A DNA stretch of 20,022 bases from CAYVAP01 sp964343195 (GCA_964343195.1 CAYFIR010000123.1:1-20022), one strand, 5' to 3'; counted from the stretch's first letter, positions 1 to 7,792 are shown. Notes: generated by a model from the sequence alone, not told the origin. Numbers and translations: made by a program.

Positions 1-25
1 GCTCTCCTAAAAAAGAAAGGAGGCA

Positions 26-41
26 TCCCGACGAGTCGGGA
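26..41. repeat. Short perfect hairpin (7-bp stem)
   Basis: TCCCGAC and GTCGGGA pair perfectly around a 2-nt GA turn. On the minus strand a T-rich stretch follows about 12 nt later, so it could act as a weak terminator for minus-strand transcription. It lies over 200 nt beyond the stop of the nearest minus-strand gene, so its assignment is uncertain. Confidence 0.4.
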
Positions 42-61
42 CGGAATTCCAGGCTGCCCCA

Positions 62-85
62 CAAGCCGCCCCAGGCTTGGTTTTG
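62..85 (+). terminator. Possible rho-independent terminator
   Basis: CAAGCC (62-67) pairs with GGCTTG (74-79) across a 6-nt loop and is followed by TTTTG on the plus strand. It would end a plus-strand gene lying left of the window. The stem is short, so the call is tentative. The rest of 86-264 holds no gene; the only other element there is the dispersed repeat at 196-230. Confidence 0.3.
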
Positions 86-195
86 TCTGCTTGTTCCAAT
101 TGGAATTGAAGCCCAGAAACTCAAAACTCACGTTCGAAATAAGCAATTACTCATTCAAAATCCACATAAAACACTAACCAACAGCACTTTCAACC

Positions 196-230
196 ACGTT
201 GAGCGCAGCGAAATCCTGCAGAACGGGAAA
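196..230. repeat. Dispersed 35-bp intergenic repeat, copy 1
   Basis: This copy begins ACGTTGAGCG and ends CGGGAAA. It matches the copy at 3808-3842 at 29 of 35 positions without gaps. It lies 34 bp beyond the stop codon of the minus-strand sugar dehydrogenase gene. The hairpin seen in copy 2 is degraded here. Confidence 0.6.
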
Positions 231-264
231 CTATCGACTCCAAACTTCGAACTTATTCCACTAG

Positions 265-1509
265 TCATTCGCTGGCCACCCGGAACATTTTGCCGCTATC
301 GGTGATGGCATATAGCGCGCCATCGCTGCCTTCCAGCACATCGCGAAAGCGCTCGTTTTTGTCTTCCAGCAGGCGTTCTTCGCCTACGACTTTGTTATCC
401 TCTATGACCAATCGCACGATGTGTTGACTACTCAATCCCCCCAGGAAGAGGTTGTTTGCCCACTCGCTGATCATGCTGCCGGAGTAAAAGGTAATGCCGC
501 TGGGTGAAACCACAGGGTCCCAATAATAAACGGGTTGCTCCATTCCTTCTGCCTGGGTAATGCCCTCACCGATGGGGTCTCCACCATATTCTATCCCGTA
601 AGAAATCTCAGGCCAGCCATAGTCTTTTCCGGGCTTGATGAGGTTGACTTCGTCTCCTCCCCTTGGCCCAAATTCTGCTTCCCATAGCTCTCCTGTCAAC
701 GGGTGTGTAGCAAGTCCCTGTACATTTCGGTGGCCATACGAATAAATCTCAGGCAGCACATCAGCCTGACCGATAAAAGGGTTTCCATCAGCTGGGTCTC
801 CATCAGTGGTGATGCGCAATACTTTTCCCAATGCGGCGTCGAGTTGCTGGGCTTCCGGGCGAGATCGAATATCGGAACGCTCGCCTGTGCTCACAAACAG
901 ATTTCCACTGCCATCCCACTCCAAACGTGAGCCATAGTGCAAAAAGCTGTTGAACTCGGGAAGCGCGGTATAAATCACCTGAGCATTTTCAATGGTAGCT
1001 TCATCATCTGAGAGCCTGCCTTTGGCTACAGCAGTAGCAGTTCCGTTGCTTCCGTCCTGGGAGAAGGACCAATAGGCCATCCTGTTTTGTGTAAAATCAG
1101 GGTCCACTGCCACATCCAACAAACCTCCCTGTGCAGAGCTGTTGACAGGAGGCAGGCCCGTAATGGCATCGCTCACCTCTCCCGCCTGTGACACAATGCG
1201 CATGGTGCCGCCGTTTTCTGTTACCAGTATTCGGCCATCTGGCAGGTTAACCATGCCCCAGGGACTGGATAAACCACTGGTGATTTCGGTGACCGTGTAG
1301 CTTGTTTCGGTAGCGACGCCAGCCACTCTGGTTTGTCCATCGAAAGCTGGCCTGTAATCGGTATTCGGTGAGAGGGTCTCGACTGGCGGTAAGACGCTGC
1401 CGGATTCGCTACCCGATGGGTTTTCTACGGTTCCTTTGTTACTCGTCGAACAGGAAACAAGGCCAATCATGACCGCAAGGCCAACAGCAATGGAAGCAAT
1501 ATTTTTCAT
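265..1509 (-). CDS. PQQ-dependent sugar dehydrogenase, lipoprotein
   Basis: This is a 414-residue member of the glucose/sorbosone dehydrogenase family (GSDH, six-bladed beta-propeller). Characterised relatives are soluble or periplasmic PQQ enzymes that oxidise aldose sugars. The ATG at 1509 is chosen because it gives a lipoprotein signal (MKNIASIAVG... LVSC, Cys20). The longer upstream reading adds 38 residues without signal character. Visible family motifs, in order, are SSPWGMVNLPDGRILVTE, GGLLDVAVDPDF, HYGSRLEWDGSGNLFVSTGE, YSYGHRNVQGLA, GRGG-type PRGGDEVN, and DYGWPEISYG. They match the conserved blades and the His/Arg residues of the PQQ pocket. The mature protein is probably anchored in the cell envelope. 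It appears to be a single-gene unit. The true substrate cannot be read from sequence, and PQQ synthesis genes are not in the window. Confidence 0.88.
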   Translation of the reverse strand: MKNIASIAVGLAVMIGLVSCSTSNKGTVENPSGSESGSVLPPVETLSPNTDYRPAFDGQTRVAGVATETSYTVTEITSGLSSPWGMVNLPDGRILVTENGGTMRIVSQAGEVSDAITGLPPVNSSAQGGLLDVAVDPDFTQNRMAYWSFSQDGSNGTATAVAKGRLSDDEATIENAQVIYTALPEFNSFLHYGSRLEWDGSGNLFVSTGERSDIRSRPEAQQLDAALGKVLRITTDGDPADGNPFIGQADVLPEIYSYGHRNVQGLATHPLTGELWEAEFGPRGGDEVNLIKPGKDYGWPEISYGIEYGGDPIGEGITQAEGMEQPVYYWDPVVSPSGITFYSGSMISEWANNLFLGGLSSQHIVRLVIEDNKVVGEERLLEDKNERFRDVLEGSDGALYAITDSGKMFRVASE

Positions 1510-1573
1510 ATGGGATTGATAGTTCTTGAGGGTATGTAGTGATAAAAGCAAAGCGAACCTGATTGTTTGATCA

Positions 1574-1593
1574 TACTCCAGAAATCTGGTGTA
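1574..1593. promoter_or_regulatory. 20-bp near-palindrome upstream of sugar dehydrogenase
   Basis: TAC-T-CCAGA, AA, TCTGG-T-GTA is a dyad with 8 of 9 positions paired, lying 65-84 bp upstream of the ATG at 1509. It could be an operator, but no regulator is linked to it and chance is not excluded. Confidence 0.25.
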
Positions 1594-1716
1594 CTTACCA
1601 ACCTGCGTAAAAGGTAGCAACATTTCCCCAAAATAGATTTATCCCGGCAAGACCTGGATAGTTGCTTCCCTCTTCAGAAAACCTCTATTTCAGGATGGAC
1701 GCTTTCTCCCAAGATT

Positions 1717-2718
1717 TTAGCGCTCTCCGCGATGTTCCTCCCAGAAAAACGGCGGCCCCTCCTGGGAAATCCATGTGGGGGGCTGTCCTTCCTTCAGTAG
1801 CAAGCGATAGCTCACCCATGGCTCCTTCTCCGCGCTATCGGATAGCTGACTCCATCCCCAGCGGAGGTCATACCAGATAAGGGTATCTCCACGGGTTTCC
1901 ACGTTGTAGTAGCGATGAGTTGCTTCCTGCATGCGATCCTCGAGATAGTGAGAAAAGCCATAGGGCGGCAGGCTGTGTTCCTTGGGTAAATATTGCAGCA
2001 AAAATCGACCATCCAGCCCATTCAGTAGCGAATAATACCCCACCTGATAGCTGTAGCCCTCTTCTCCTATTCCATACCAGTACAGGTTACTGCCCCAGAT
2101 CGGATAAACTTCATAGCGAAGGGGTCGGTGGCCAGCCTCCTGACAACTATTCGCAAACACCGACCGGACGGTTTGCCAATTGGTAAACGCCACGATCATG
2201 TACAAACCAAAGAGGGTAAGGCCTATCCCCGACCAAAGGCTCCGGCGTCGATGATGCGATGGCAGGCGCAGGGACAGGGACAAAAAGAGGATCAGGATGA
2301 GGGTAAGCAGTACATCAAAGGAGGCGATCATGTTGAGCGAAACCCGATACTTCCAGAAGGGGTAGAAAAACTGAATCCCCAGGGTAGTGGATGCATCCAG
2401 CCCCAAATGAAACACCCAGATCCACGCAAATACTTTCCACCAGTCTCGTTTTCGCAAATCGGGAAAACGGGATCGACTCCAGCCACGAGCCAGAAAACTC
2501 AGCAGAACCGGAATCAATATCAGCCCCCAAACCGAGTGCAGGAGCCCTCTTCTCTCAAGTAGAAAGGTAAACTCTCCGTAGATCGGGCGAATCAGGTACT
2601 CCAGCTCCGGCAACAGCCCGGCTACGGCTCCCCAAATGGCCGCTCGATAGCCCATTCTTTGCCCCAGGGCCAATTCGCTTATCAGGGCTCCCAGTGCCGC
2701 ATGTGTGATGACTTCCAT
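1717..2718 (-). CDS. YdjM-like membrane-bound metal-dependent hydrolase
   Basis: This 333-residue integral membrane protein belongs to the YdjM/PF04307 family, annotated as inner-membrane putative metal-dependent hydrolases. The N-terminus carries the family signature: THAALGALISELALGQRMGY, a helix ending in GLLPELEYL (residues 34-42, where relatives usually have PDLD), LLHSVWG (59-65), and FHLGLDASTTLGIQFFYPF (103-121) with His104 and Asp108. These His/Asp/Glu residues are the presumed metal ligands. Four to five hydrophobic segments occupy residues 1-170. The C-terminal 160 residues are soluble and rich in Trp and Tyr, and probably lie outside the membrane. No biochemical substrate is known to me for this family. 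The gene stands alone between intergenic regions of 207 and 240 bp. Confidence 0.78.
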   Translation of the reverse strand: MEVITHAALGALISELALGQRMGYRAAIWGAVAGLLPELEYLIRPIYGEFTFLLERRGLLHSVWGLILIPVLLSFLARGWSRSRFPDLRKRDWWKVFAWIWVFHLGLDASTTLGIQFFYPFWKYRVSLNMIASFDVLLTLILILFLSLSLRLPSHHRRRSLWSGIGLTLFGLYMIVAFTNWQTVRSVFANSCQEAGHRPLRYEVYPIWGSNLYWYGIGEEGYSYQVGYYSLLNGLDGRFLLQYLPKEHSLPPYGFSHYLEDRMQEATHRYYNVETRGDTLIWYDLRWGWSQLSDSAEKEPWVSYRLLLKEGQPPTWISQEGPPFFWEEHRGER

Positions 2719-2805
2719 TTAGGAGAATGAGTTGTCAGTTGATTTTCTCCAGGATAACCAACTTTCATTTTCGCTCAGAGTTCACAGAATCGGAGGAAAA
2801 ACGAG

Positions 2806-2826
2806 GGGGTATGGGGTATGGGGTAT
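2806..2826. repeat. Three tandem copies of GGGGTAT
   Basis: Three perfect heptamers run head to tail, followed by the related GGATATGGAGG. About 35 bp further on, CCTCCATTTCCTCCATACCTC is nearly complementary to this purine-rich block. The 240-bp gap 2719-2958 contains no credible gene, only this purine/pyrimidine-skewed repeat region. Confidence 0.7.
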
Positions 2827-2958
2827 ATGAGGATATGGAGGCAAATCGCTGCCTAAGGGCCTTCATACCTCCATTTCCTCCATACCTCTCTTATCGTTAT
2901 TTTTGGACTCCTACTTACCGTATTTCCATATACCTTTCTCCCCTCTTCCTCGCTGTCC

Positions 2959-3618
2959 TCACATCACCACAATGGAGGCAACCTCCATGTCAGCAGGAAT
3001 CATCTCCGGTGTCAGGGTGCCGTCGGTACGGGTAGAAAGCTCCGGGGTAGACTCGATGAAGTTGAAAAACAGCGGCAGCCCCTGTACCTGTACCACCACC
3101 GCCTTATATTCCGGAATGGCATCGACATACATCGTAGAGTCCGCGAAGGTTTCCCGCAATTCCCCAAATGTGCTGCCGACTTTCAGCCCCTGGGCTGTTT
3201 CAAAGGCTGGCGACTTGACCTGAATGCGGTTTACAGTCGACGCATCCACCTTTTCCTGGGTGATGTCTCGATCATCGATGAATTCGCCCTCGATAATCAC
3301 CTCTCCATCCTCAAACTCAAGGGTTCTCACGATCCAGATGTAGCCATTGCCACTGGCCAGGGTGTCGCGGACTTTCCCCGCATCAAACAATTCCTGGGGC
3401 CCTACCTGAGCCAGAAAATCCCCCAGCCGGACAAAGTTCAGTCCTTCGGTACAGATAATGGTAGCATCCTCACAGGGATCTGGTTCTGCCACGGCGCCGT
3501 CCAGGCTGTCCGTAGCATTCGCGTTATCACCAGTAGCATCAGTCGCATCGCTACAGGCCCAGAGGGTCATGGCTACAAGGGCGAGAACAAGGAAGGATTG
3601 GAACCAGTTTATGTGCAT
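2959..3618 (-). CDS. Putative lipoprotein of unknown function
   Basis: This 219-residue protein has a type II signal peptide (hydrophobic residues 7-20, lipobox LWAC, Cys22). A low-complexity acidic linker rich in Asp, Ala and Thr follows to about residue 48, typical of surface lipoproteins in Bacteroidota. The globular part contains DPCEDATIICTEGLNFVRLGD, then alternating strands and a conserved-looking GLKVGSTFGELRETF segment near residues 145-160. That segment resembles 'Gl.lG.s...v...' modules of small envelope proteins, but I cannot assign a family. It is probably anchored in the envelope. The ATG at 3618 fits the signal peptide and no alternative is needed. It appears to be transcribed alone. 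Confidence 0.75.
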   Translation of the reverse strand: MHINWFQSFLVLALVAMTLWACSDATDATGDNANATDSLDGAVAEPDPCEDATIICTEGLNFVRLGDFLAQVGPQELFDAGKVRDTLASGNGYIWIVRTLEFEDGEVIIEGEFIDDRDITQEKVDASTVNRIQVKSPAFETAQGLKVGSTFGELRETFADSTMYVDAIPEYKAVVVQVQGLPLFFNFIESTPELSTRTDGTLTPEMIPADMEVASIVVM

Positions 3619-3807
3619 GAAACGTTTAAGTCAAATCGGGTGAATTGGTGCCCCCAAGATACACAAAACCTGATAGTGGAAGATCTTTTGTAGAAATAGA
3701 AAAGACCCAAACGCCGATAAGCATCAGTGCTTCCAGCATGAAATAACCAACCAATTTAGGAGCCAGCAACAGCCTGACATGACAGGCAGAAGTTCTTCTT
3801 ACGAACT

Positions 3808-3842
3808 ACGTTGAGCGTAACGAAATCCCGCGAAGCGGGAAA
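3808..3842. repeat. Dispersed 35-bp intergenic repeat, copy 2, with hairpin
   Basis: This is the second copy of the element at 196-230. It contains a perfect hairpin, TCCCGC-GAA-GCGGGA (3826-3840). It lies 24 bp past the stop codon of the minus-strand response regulator gene, where the hairpin, followed on that strand by TTTCG, may help end transcription. Confidence 0.6.
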
Positions 3843-3866
3843 TTCCCAATCCTGCAAATTCCCCCA

Positions 3867-4265
3867 CTAGCTCGCACGGCCACGCATGCGTCCCTGATCT
3901 GTCAACACCTGGTTCACGCGATCAAGCAATTCCGTCATCCCAATGGGTTTCGTAATGAAATCGGTCACACCAGCGGCCAGAGCCTGACGTTCCGCGAGGC
4001 TTTCGGTCCGGCAGGTAAACATGATAAATGGCAGATCCGCCATATCAATCGATCCCTTGAGCCTTTTACAGAGTGACAGCCCATCCATTTCTGGCATCAT
4101 CCAGTCACAAAGCACCAGATCAGGACGCTCCTTTCGGATATGATCCATGGCAGGCAGAGCCCTGTTAAAGCTCACCACTTCATAGCCCTTTCGCTGAAAG
4201 TTATAGGCCAACAATTCGAGCAGATCCTCCTCATCATCGACGATCACCAGTTTGGCTAAGCTCAT
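3867..4265 (-). CDS. Single-domain (CheY-like) response regulator
   Basis: This 132-residue protein is a stand-alone receiver domain with no output domain. Key residues are all present: the acidic pair Asp10-Asp11, phosphoacceptor Asp54 in LVLCDWMMPEMDG, Thr84 in IMFTCR, and Lys106 in DFITKPIG. It should accept phosphate from a histidine kinase and act by protein contact. No kinase is in the window, so it is an orphan here. The start is the only sensible ATG and leads straight into the first beta strand (KLVIVDDE). A TAGCTTTA box (4301-4308, reverse strand), 7 of 8 to the Bacteroidota -7 consensus, lies 36 bp upstream. Confidence 0.92.
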   Translation of the reverse strand: MSLAKLVIVDDEEDLLELLAYNFQRKGYEVVSFNRALPAMDHIRKERPDLVLCDWMMPEMDGLSLCKRLKGSIDMADLPFIMFTCRTESLAERQALAAGVTDFITKPIGMTELLDRVNQVLTDQGRMRGRAS

Positions 4266-4389
4266 GGATACCTGTTTTGAAATCCCATTAATTCAGTATG
4301 TAAAGCTATCTTCACATCATGTGCCAGTAGTTAAGCTGGAATTAAGGATTTGTTAATAGGGTCAGGTTTCCTGTAATATTTTCGCCCGT

Positions 4390-4437
4390 TTGAAAACCAA
4401 AACCCCTTATTCAGATGGACTTAACCTGAATAAGGGG
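4390..4437 (-). terminator. Rho-independent terminator of the 4503-5117 gene
   Basis: CCCCTTATTCAG (4403-4414) and CTGAATAAGGGG (4426-4437) form a perfect 12-bp stem with an 11-nt loop. On the minus strand the stem is followed by TTTTGGTTTTC. It lies 66 bp past the stop codon at 4503. Confidence 0.8.
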
Positions 4438-4502
4438 ATTGAAAATATCCTAAAAGGGTGTTAGATAGGATGCCAATAAGTCTATTTACTGACTACTGCT
4501 TT

Positions 4503-5117
4503 TCATATGGCATCAAAATAGTACATCAGCCCGGTGGAAGCACGCCAAACCGGATCTCCATAATCGCCTCCCAGGGCAATTGTCGCAGCGCTATTCCAAG
4601 ACAGGGACCTTCCCAGGCGCAGATTCAGCCCAGCAGTTCCTGTGTAGTAATTCAACAGGGTTTCGGTGCCATCTGCGGCGGTGAGGTATTGCTCGCCACG
4701 TCCGGCACTCAGCCGCAGCCGCTCGCGCAGCAGGATTCCGGCCTCTACTTCACGATAGCGGTTATCTACCGGATCATCAGTGGTGGCATCAGACCTTCCC
4801 AGAATATTGAGTTGGCGCTCCAGGCTTTGAGCAGAAGGAAGTCCTAAAGTCCCCCACACCCCAATTACATTGGCGCGGCGGCGGTCGCGGTCAAAGCGCA
4901 GGCCGATCATTCCATTTAGCTGTCCACCGATTTGATCCTGGGCAAATGTAGAAGGAGCTTCGTCGGTGCGTGCTACCCAGTACTGGGCAGAGCCTCCCAG
5001 TTCTCCGTAAACCAGTCCACCACGGGAGCAGCGGGATCGGGATGGGGAACAGTCCTGGGCTGACATTCCCAGGGGAATCAACGTTAACAAGGCTAATATC
5101 AGGGTTGAGAATCGCAT
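4503..5117 (-). CDS. Exported beta-rich protein, possible outer-membrane barrel
   Basis: This is a 204-residue hypothetical protein. The start at 5117 is preferred because it begins a clean Sec signal peptide (MRFSTLILALLTLIPLGMSAQ, cleavage near Ala20). The reading frame stays open upstream to 5279, but that extension overlaps the sulfotransferase gene and is not signal-like. The mature part has a Cys/Arg-rich start (DCSPSRSRCSRG), then alternating amphipathic strands such as GLVYGELGGSAQYWVAR, QLNGMIGLRFDRDRR, TAGLNLRLGRSLSW and STGLMYYFD. That pattern, and the C-terminal aromatic strand, suit a small outer-membrane beta-barrel. No specific family is recognised. Its own terminator follows. 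The 145-bp leader to the next gene contains two short hairpins (5180-5198 and 5208-5225). Confidence 0.7.
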   Translation of the reverse strand: MRFSTLILALLTLIPLGMSAQDCSPSRSRCSRGGLVYGELGGSAQYWVARTDEAPSTFAQDQIGGQLNGMIGLRFDRDRRRANVIGVWGTLGLPSAQSLERQLNILGRSDATTDDPVDNRYREVEAGILLRERLRLSAGRGEQYLTAADGTETLLNYYTGTAGLNLRLGRSLSWNSAATIALGGDYGDPVWRASTGLMYYFDAI

Positions 5118-5262
5118 GATGGGAAAAATATTATTTGGAGTAACCAGAGTCCAGGGGAGCTCTGTTACTTCAATGACCCCAACTCTCCAAAGGAGTTGCA
5201 TGTGACTGCCCGACTTTTTCCGGGCTAAAGAAAACCTCAGATGAGAGGCCCGCCCATCCCCA

Positions 5263-5982
5263 CTACCCTTCGAGGTCATAGCCGATGGCTTTCATCAGAT
5301 CATGATCCAGCACCTGAGAAAATCCAGCCATTTCGGCTTCTGAAAGGCGACTGATGAACTCCTCGGTGAGATAATAGGCCCGACGATCCTTGTTCCAGTG
5401 CTTGCTATTGCGCACCCGCTTAACATCAAAATACTGCCCTTCCTTGCCCGATACCAGATGACGCAGGTCTTTCTTTCGCGACAACCCAAACTGCTGTTGC
5501 AGATCGCTCAGTACGCGATCACGATCCGATAGCAGGTCCTCGTATTTGAAGAAAAAGATCCGCTGTGGCTCTTCCTGCGCAAACTGGAACCACTTGCGGT
5601 AGAAGTGGTTGTAGTCTTCTACATACTGAGGCTGAAAATCTGCCTCGGGGTTAAAGGAAGCCCAGTTGATCTCTCTGGCCATGCGCGTAAGGCTCAGGTA
5701 CCAGCTATATGGATGCTTGATGACGACTACGTAGCGCAGCTCTGGCTTTCCGACCAGTTCCTGAGCAGCCTGGTCAAATGCCTGGAATGTGGCGAATTTC
5801 AAGTCATTTTCATATAGCTCCTCTGGCACCACAGACTTGTCGTCGTAGAGTCGAAAGTGCTTATGGGTAGGCAGTCGCCGCTCTTTACCATTATAGAATT
5901 CTACCTCTGCAAAATTCTTCAACACGATTTCCTTGAGGTAGTTGGTGCCAGAACGCTGCAAGCCGTACTGGAGGATGTCCAT
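5263..5982 (-). CDS. Sulfotransferase-like P-loop protein
   Basis: This 239-residue protein starts at 5982 with MDILQYGLQRSGTNYLKEIV. The GLQRSGTNYL segment (residues 7-16) corresponds to the 5'-phosphosulfate-binding loop of PAPS sulfotransferases. RYVVVIKHPYSWYLSLTRM (about residues 102-120) corresponds to the 3'-phosphate-binding 'R.P..w..S' motif. Later, RIFFFKYEDLLSD is the usual strand and acidic turn, and a Lys/Arg-rich tail follows. The family moves sulfate from PAPS to hydroxyl groups of glycans, lipids or small molecules. No acceptor or glycan cluster is nearby, so the substrate is unknown. The upstream in-frame ATG at 6051 adds 23 unlike residues and overlaps the putative promoter, so it is rejected. 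Confidence 0.72.
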   Translation of the reverse strand: MDILQYGLQRSGTNYLKEIVLKNFAEVEFYNGKERRLPTHKHFRLYDDKSVVPEELYENDLKFATFQAFDQAAQELVGKPELRYVVVIKHPYSWYLSLTRMAREINWASFNPEADFQPQYVEDYNHFYRKWFQFAQEEPQRIFFFKYEDLLSDRDRVLSDLQQQFGLSRKKDLRHLVSGKEGQYFDVKRVRNSKHWNKDRRAYYLTEEFISRLSEAEMAGFSQVLDHDLMKAIGYDLEG

Positions 5983-6011
5983 ATTCGCCAATTTTTGATG
6001 CTTTGAGGTGC

Positions 6012-6019
6012 CAAAGCTA
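6012..6019 (-). promoter_or_regulatory. Putative -7 box of the sulfotransferase-like gene
   Basis: Read on the minus strand this is TAGCTTTG, a full match to the Bacteroidota TAnnTTTG element. It lies 29 bp before the ATG at 5982. No TTG-type -33 element is seen at the usual spacing. Confidence 0.4.
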
Positions 6020-6113
6020 CGGTTTTCCTGACTCTCTGGAGAGCAGCCCATCCCTTTTGTTCAAAAACACACCAGTTATCAGCTCAGGGGTTGCACCTGC
6101 GGACTCCCGGCTA

Positions 6114-6614
6114 TTACACCCCCACCACTATACTACGTCGTTCCAGCAGCACATTGTCATGCCATTGCCCGTCTCGCTGAGCGATCCGCTCCCGATAGCC
6201 GATTATCCGAAATCCCATTTTCTGATGCAGGGCAATGCTGGCCTTGTTTTGAGGAAAAACAGCCGCATTCAGCGTCCAGATGCCGTTTGCCTCACTTGCT
6301 TCAATTAATTTTCCCAATAGCCTTTGCCCTACTCCTTTTCCCCTCGAATCTCCCCCGACATACACGCTCACTTCAGCAACTCCCTGGTACACACAGCGAT
6401 CGGTTACACGGCTGAGGGCGACCCAGCCCAGCACTTTCCCAGCTTCTTCAGCTACGAATCTCCCAAATGGCAAATGCCCCGCATCCCATTTTCCCCAGGT
6501 GGGAGGACCCGTCTCAAAGGTCGCAATGCCCGTTGCGATGCCCTCGGCATAGATTTCCCGGACACTCTCCCAGTCCAGAGGTGTCATGGCCCGAATGGCA
6601 AAATCTGTCATCAT
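6114..6614 (-). CDS. GNAT acetyltransferase, ArsN1/phosphinothricin-type
   Basis: This 166-residue N-acetyltransferase belongs to the Pat/ArsN1 branch of the GNAT superfamily. Members acetylate the alpha-amino group of phosphinothricin, methionine sulfoximine or, for ArsN1, arsinothricin. Branch features are FAIRAMTPLDWESVREIYAEG at the start, GIATFETGPPTW (29-40), RFVAEEAGKVLGWVALS, RCVYQGVAEVSVYV (73-86), and the acetyl-CoA loop RGKGVG (91-96). The C-terminal ALHQKMGFRIIGYRERI is also typical. Its ATG overlaps the stop codon of the arsenate reductase gene (TGATG), indicating translational coupling within the ars operon. That context favours ArsN1 over a generic Pat; the assignment remains inference. 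A second ATG directly follows the first, so the start could be one codon shorter. Confidence 0.85.
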   Translation of the reverse strand: MMTDFAIRAMTPLDWESVREIYAEGIATGIATFETGPPTWGKWDAGHLPFGRFVAEEAGKVLGWVALSRVTDRCVYQGVAEVSVYVGGDSRGKGVGQRLLGKLIEASEANGIWTLNAAVFPQNKASIALHQKMGFRIIGYRERIAQRDGQWHDNVLLERRSIVVGV

Positions 6615-7258
6615 CAGGCTATTAATAGTTCGGCGGTACGGCTCATAACCCAGTTCATCTCAGCAGCGATCTGCTGACAACGCTCTGCATACGCAGCCTG
6701 CTCTCTGGGCGTATCGTCAAAGGCTTTGGGATCAAGGTACATGATGGGAAATCGGCCATCGGCTCCCAGTACGACCGGGCAGGCTTCATTGGCTGAATCA
6801 CAGGTCATGATGGCTCCGAATTCCTGCTGCGGATTTGCAGGGTCGGAATACACCTTGGACCAGGCTTCCATTCCCTCATGGTCCGATCCATAAGCAATGC
6901 GGTAATGGGGATTGGGGCTTTCGTCTAGCTGGGAAATGTTGAATCCGGCCTGACGCAGAGCCCGAATGGTGCGGGGATTGGCAGCGGTGGCTTCAGTCCC
7001 ACCGGAATAGGTGCTGATTCCGTCCAGGCCATACGCTACAGCCAAGGTCTGGGCCCAAACCTGCCCCATGTGGCTGCGGCGGGAATTGTGGGTACAGATG
7101 AAGTTGAGGGCAGCAGAACCGGTGGATTTTAGCTTTCCAGCCAGATATTCGGCCAGACGCTCCAGTTCTGGCATGCGATCTTCGGGCACTTCTACCTGGG
7201 GAATCTGATGCAGGTATTCCTGTAATTCCGGAAAAAAAATTGTGGTATTAATGGGCAT
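6614..7258 (-). CDS. arsC: Arsenate reductase, LMW-PTP type
   Basis: This 214-residue protein combines a helical N-terminal region (residues 1-48) with a low-molecular-weight phosphatase fold. The catalytic loop is Cys55-THNSR-Arg61-Ser. A second cysteine pair, Cys153 and Cys160 in MTCDSANEACP, has the same CX6C spacing as the relay cysteines Cys82 and Cys89 of staphylococcal pI258 ArsC. The FDDTP at 180-184 matches the FDDPA segment of that family. Arsenate would be reduced to arsenite with thioredoxin regenerating the enzyme. It lies 49 bp after the DUF6428 gene and overlaps the GNAT gene by one base in the ars operon. Many databases call such proteins only 'protein-tyrosine-phosphatase', so the reductase role rests on the cysteines and context. 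Confidence 0.88.
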   Translation of the reverse strand: MPINTTIFFPELQEYLHQIPQVEVPEDRMPELERLAEYLAGKLKSTGSAALNFICTHNSRRSHMGQVWAQTLAVAYGLDGISTYSGGTEATAANPRTIRALRQAGFNISQLDESPNPHYRIAYGSDHEGMEAWSKVYSDPANPQQEFGAIMTCDSANEACPVVLGADGRFPIMYLDPKAFDDTPREQAAYAERCQQIAAEMNWVMSRTAELLIA

Positions 7259-7307
7259 TTTGAGGGTGGATTGGGGTGATGATATGGGAGTGGAGTTTAA
7301 CTACGTG

Positions 7308-7754
7308 TCAGCAACATCCTCCACCAGGGGTACATCCCTCTGATACAGCCTGAGTCTGGGGCCGTGGCAGGCAAACGTCTTTCGCCAGACAATCTGTGAA
7401 GAGAGGTTCAAGCACAAATCCATTTTCAGCGGTCTGAATGCCATATCGGCCGATGGTTTCTCCCTGATACTCAACCTCTACGGGCAGGTCTGCCAGTCCC
7501 AGCGTCTTCTCTGAAAGCTCGATGATTTTGACCAGTTTGTCGGGACGCAGGCGATGGTCCACGTCACTGTCCTGCCAGAGCTGAAAGTTAATCATCTCCT
7601 CCTTTCGCACGGTACCTCCACAGTCGATAAAGTGGCGAGTAACCATGCCAACCTCAGTTACATGGAAGTGATGAGGAACTTCCTGACCAGCGGGAAGGGT
7701 AAATATCAATTGATCAAGTCCTGAAAGATGGGCTTTTACCTGTGACAGATTCAT
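7308..7754 (-). CDS. DUF6428 family protein of the ars operon
   Basis: This is a 148-residue protein of the DUF6428 family, commonly found between arsR and the arsenate reductase in Bacteroidota ars operons. The biochemical role is not established. The sequence has IFTLPAGQEVPHHFHVTEVG near residues 16-36, resembling a small barrel with a histidine pair, then RHFIDCGG and NFQLWQDSD. The C-terminus ends CTPGGGCC and has several cysteines (DCLAKDVCLP), suggesting thiol-based As(III) binding. The start at 7754 is chosen because the open frame upstream to 7898 is the out-of-frame shadow of arsR. It lies 38 bp after arsR, and an operator-like sequence sits immediately before the ATG. Confidence 0.82.
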   Translation of the reverse strand: MNLSQVKAHLSGLDQLIFTLPAGQEVPHHFHVTEVGMVTRHFIDCGGTVRKEEMINFQLWQDSDVDHRLRPDKLVKIIELSEKTLGLADLPVEVEYQGETIGRYGIQTAENGFVLEPLFTDCLAKDVCLPRPQTQAVSEGCTPGGGCC

Positions 7755-7758
7755 TTTT

Positions 7759-7774
7759 ATTGTAGTTTTACGAT
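7759..7774. promoter_or_regulatory. Second ArsR operator-like site before DUF6428
   Basis: The 16-mer ATTGTAGTTTTACGAT matches the site at 8129-8144 at 13 of 16 positions. The following bases GGAAA are also shared, so TTTTACGATGGAAA occurs at 7766-7779 and 8136-8149. It lies 4 bp upstream of the DUF6428 ATG. The left half is degenerate. Confidence 0.4.
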
Positions 7775-7792
7775 GGAAATATTCAAAAAAAT

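Noticed and set aside
2806..2890. Possible CRISPR array
   Set aside because: Units are 7 bp, directly tandem, without spacers, and no cas gene is present.
2727..3223. Plus-strand open frames between the YdjM-like and lipoprotein genes
   Set aside because: They translate the GGGGTAT repeat region and the antisense of the lipoprotein gene.
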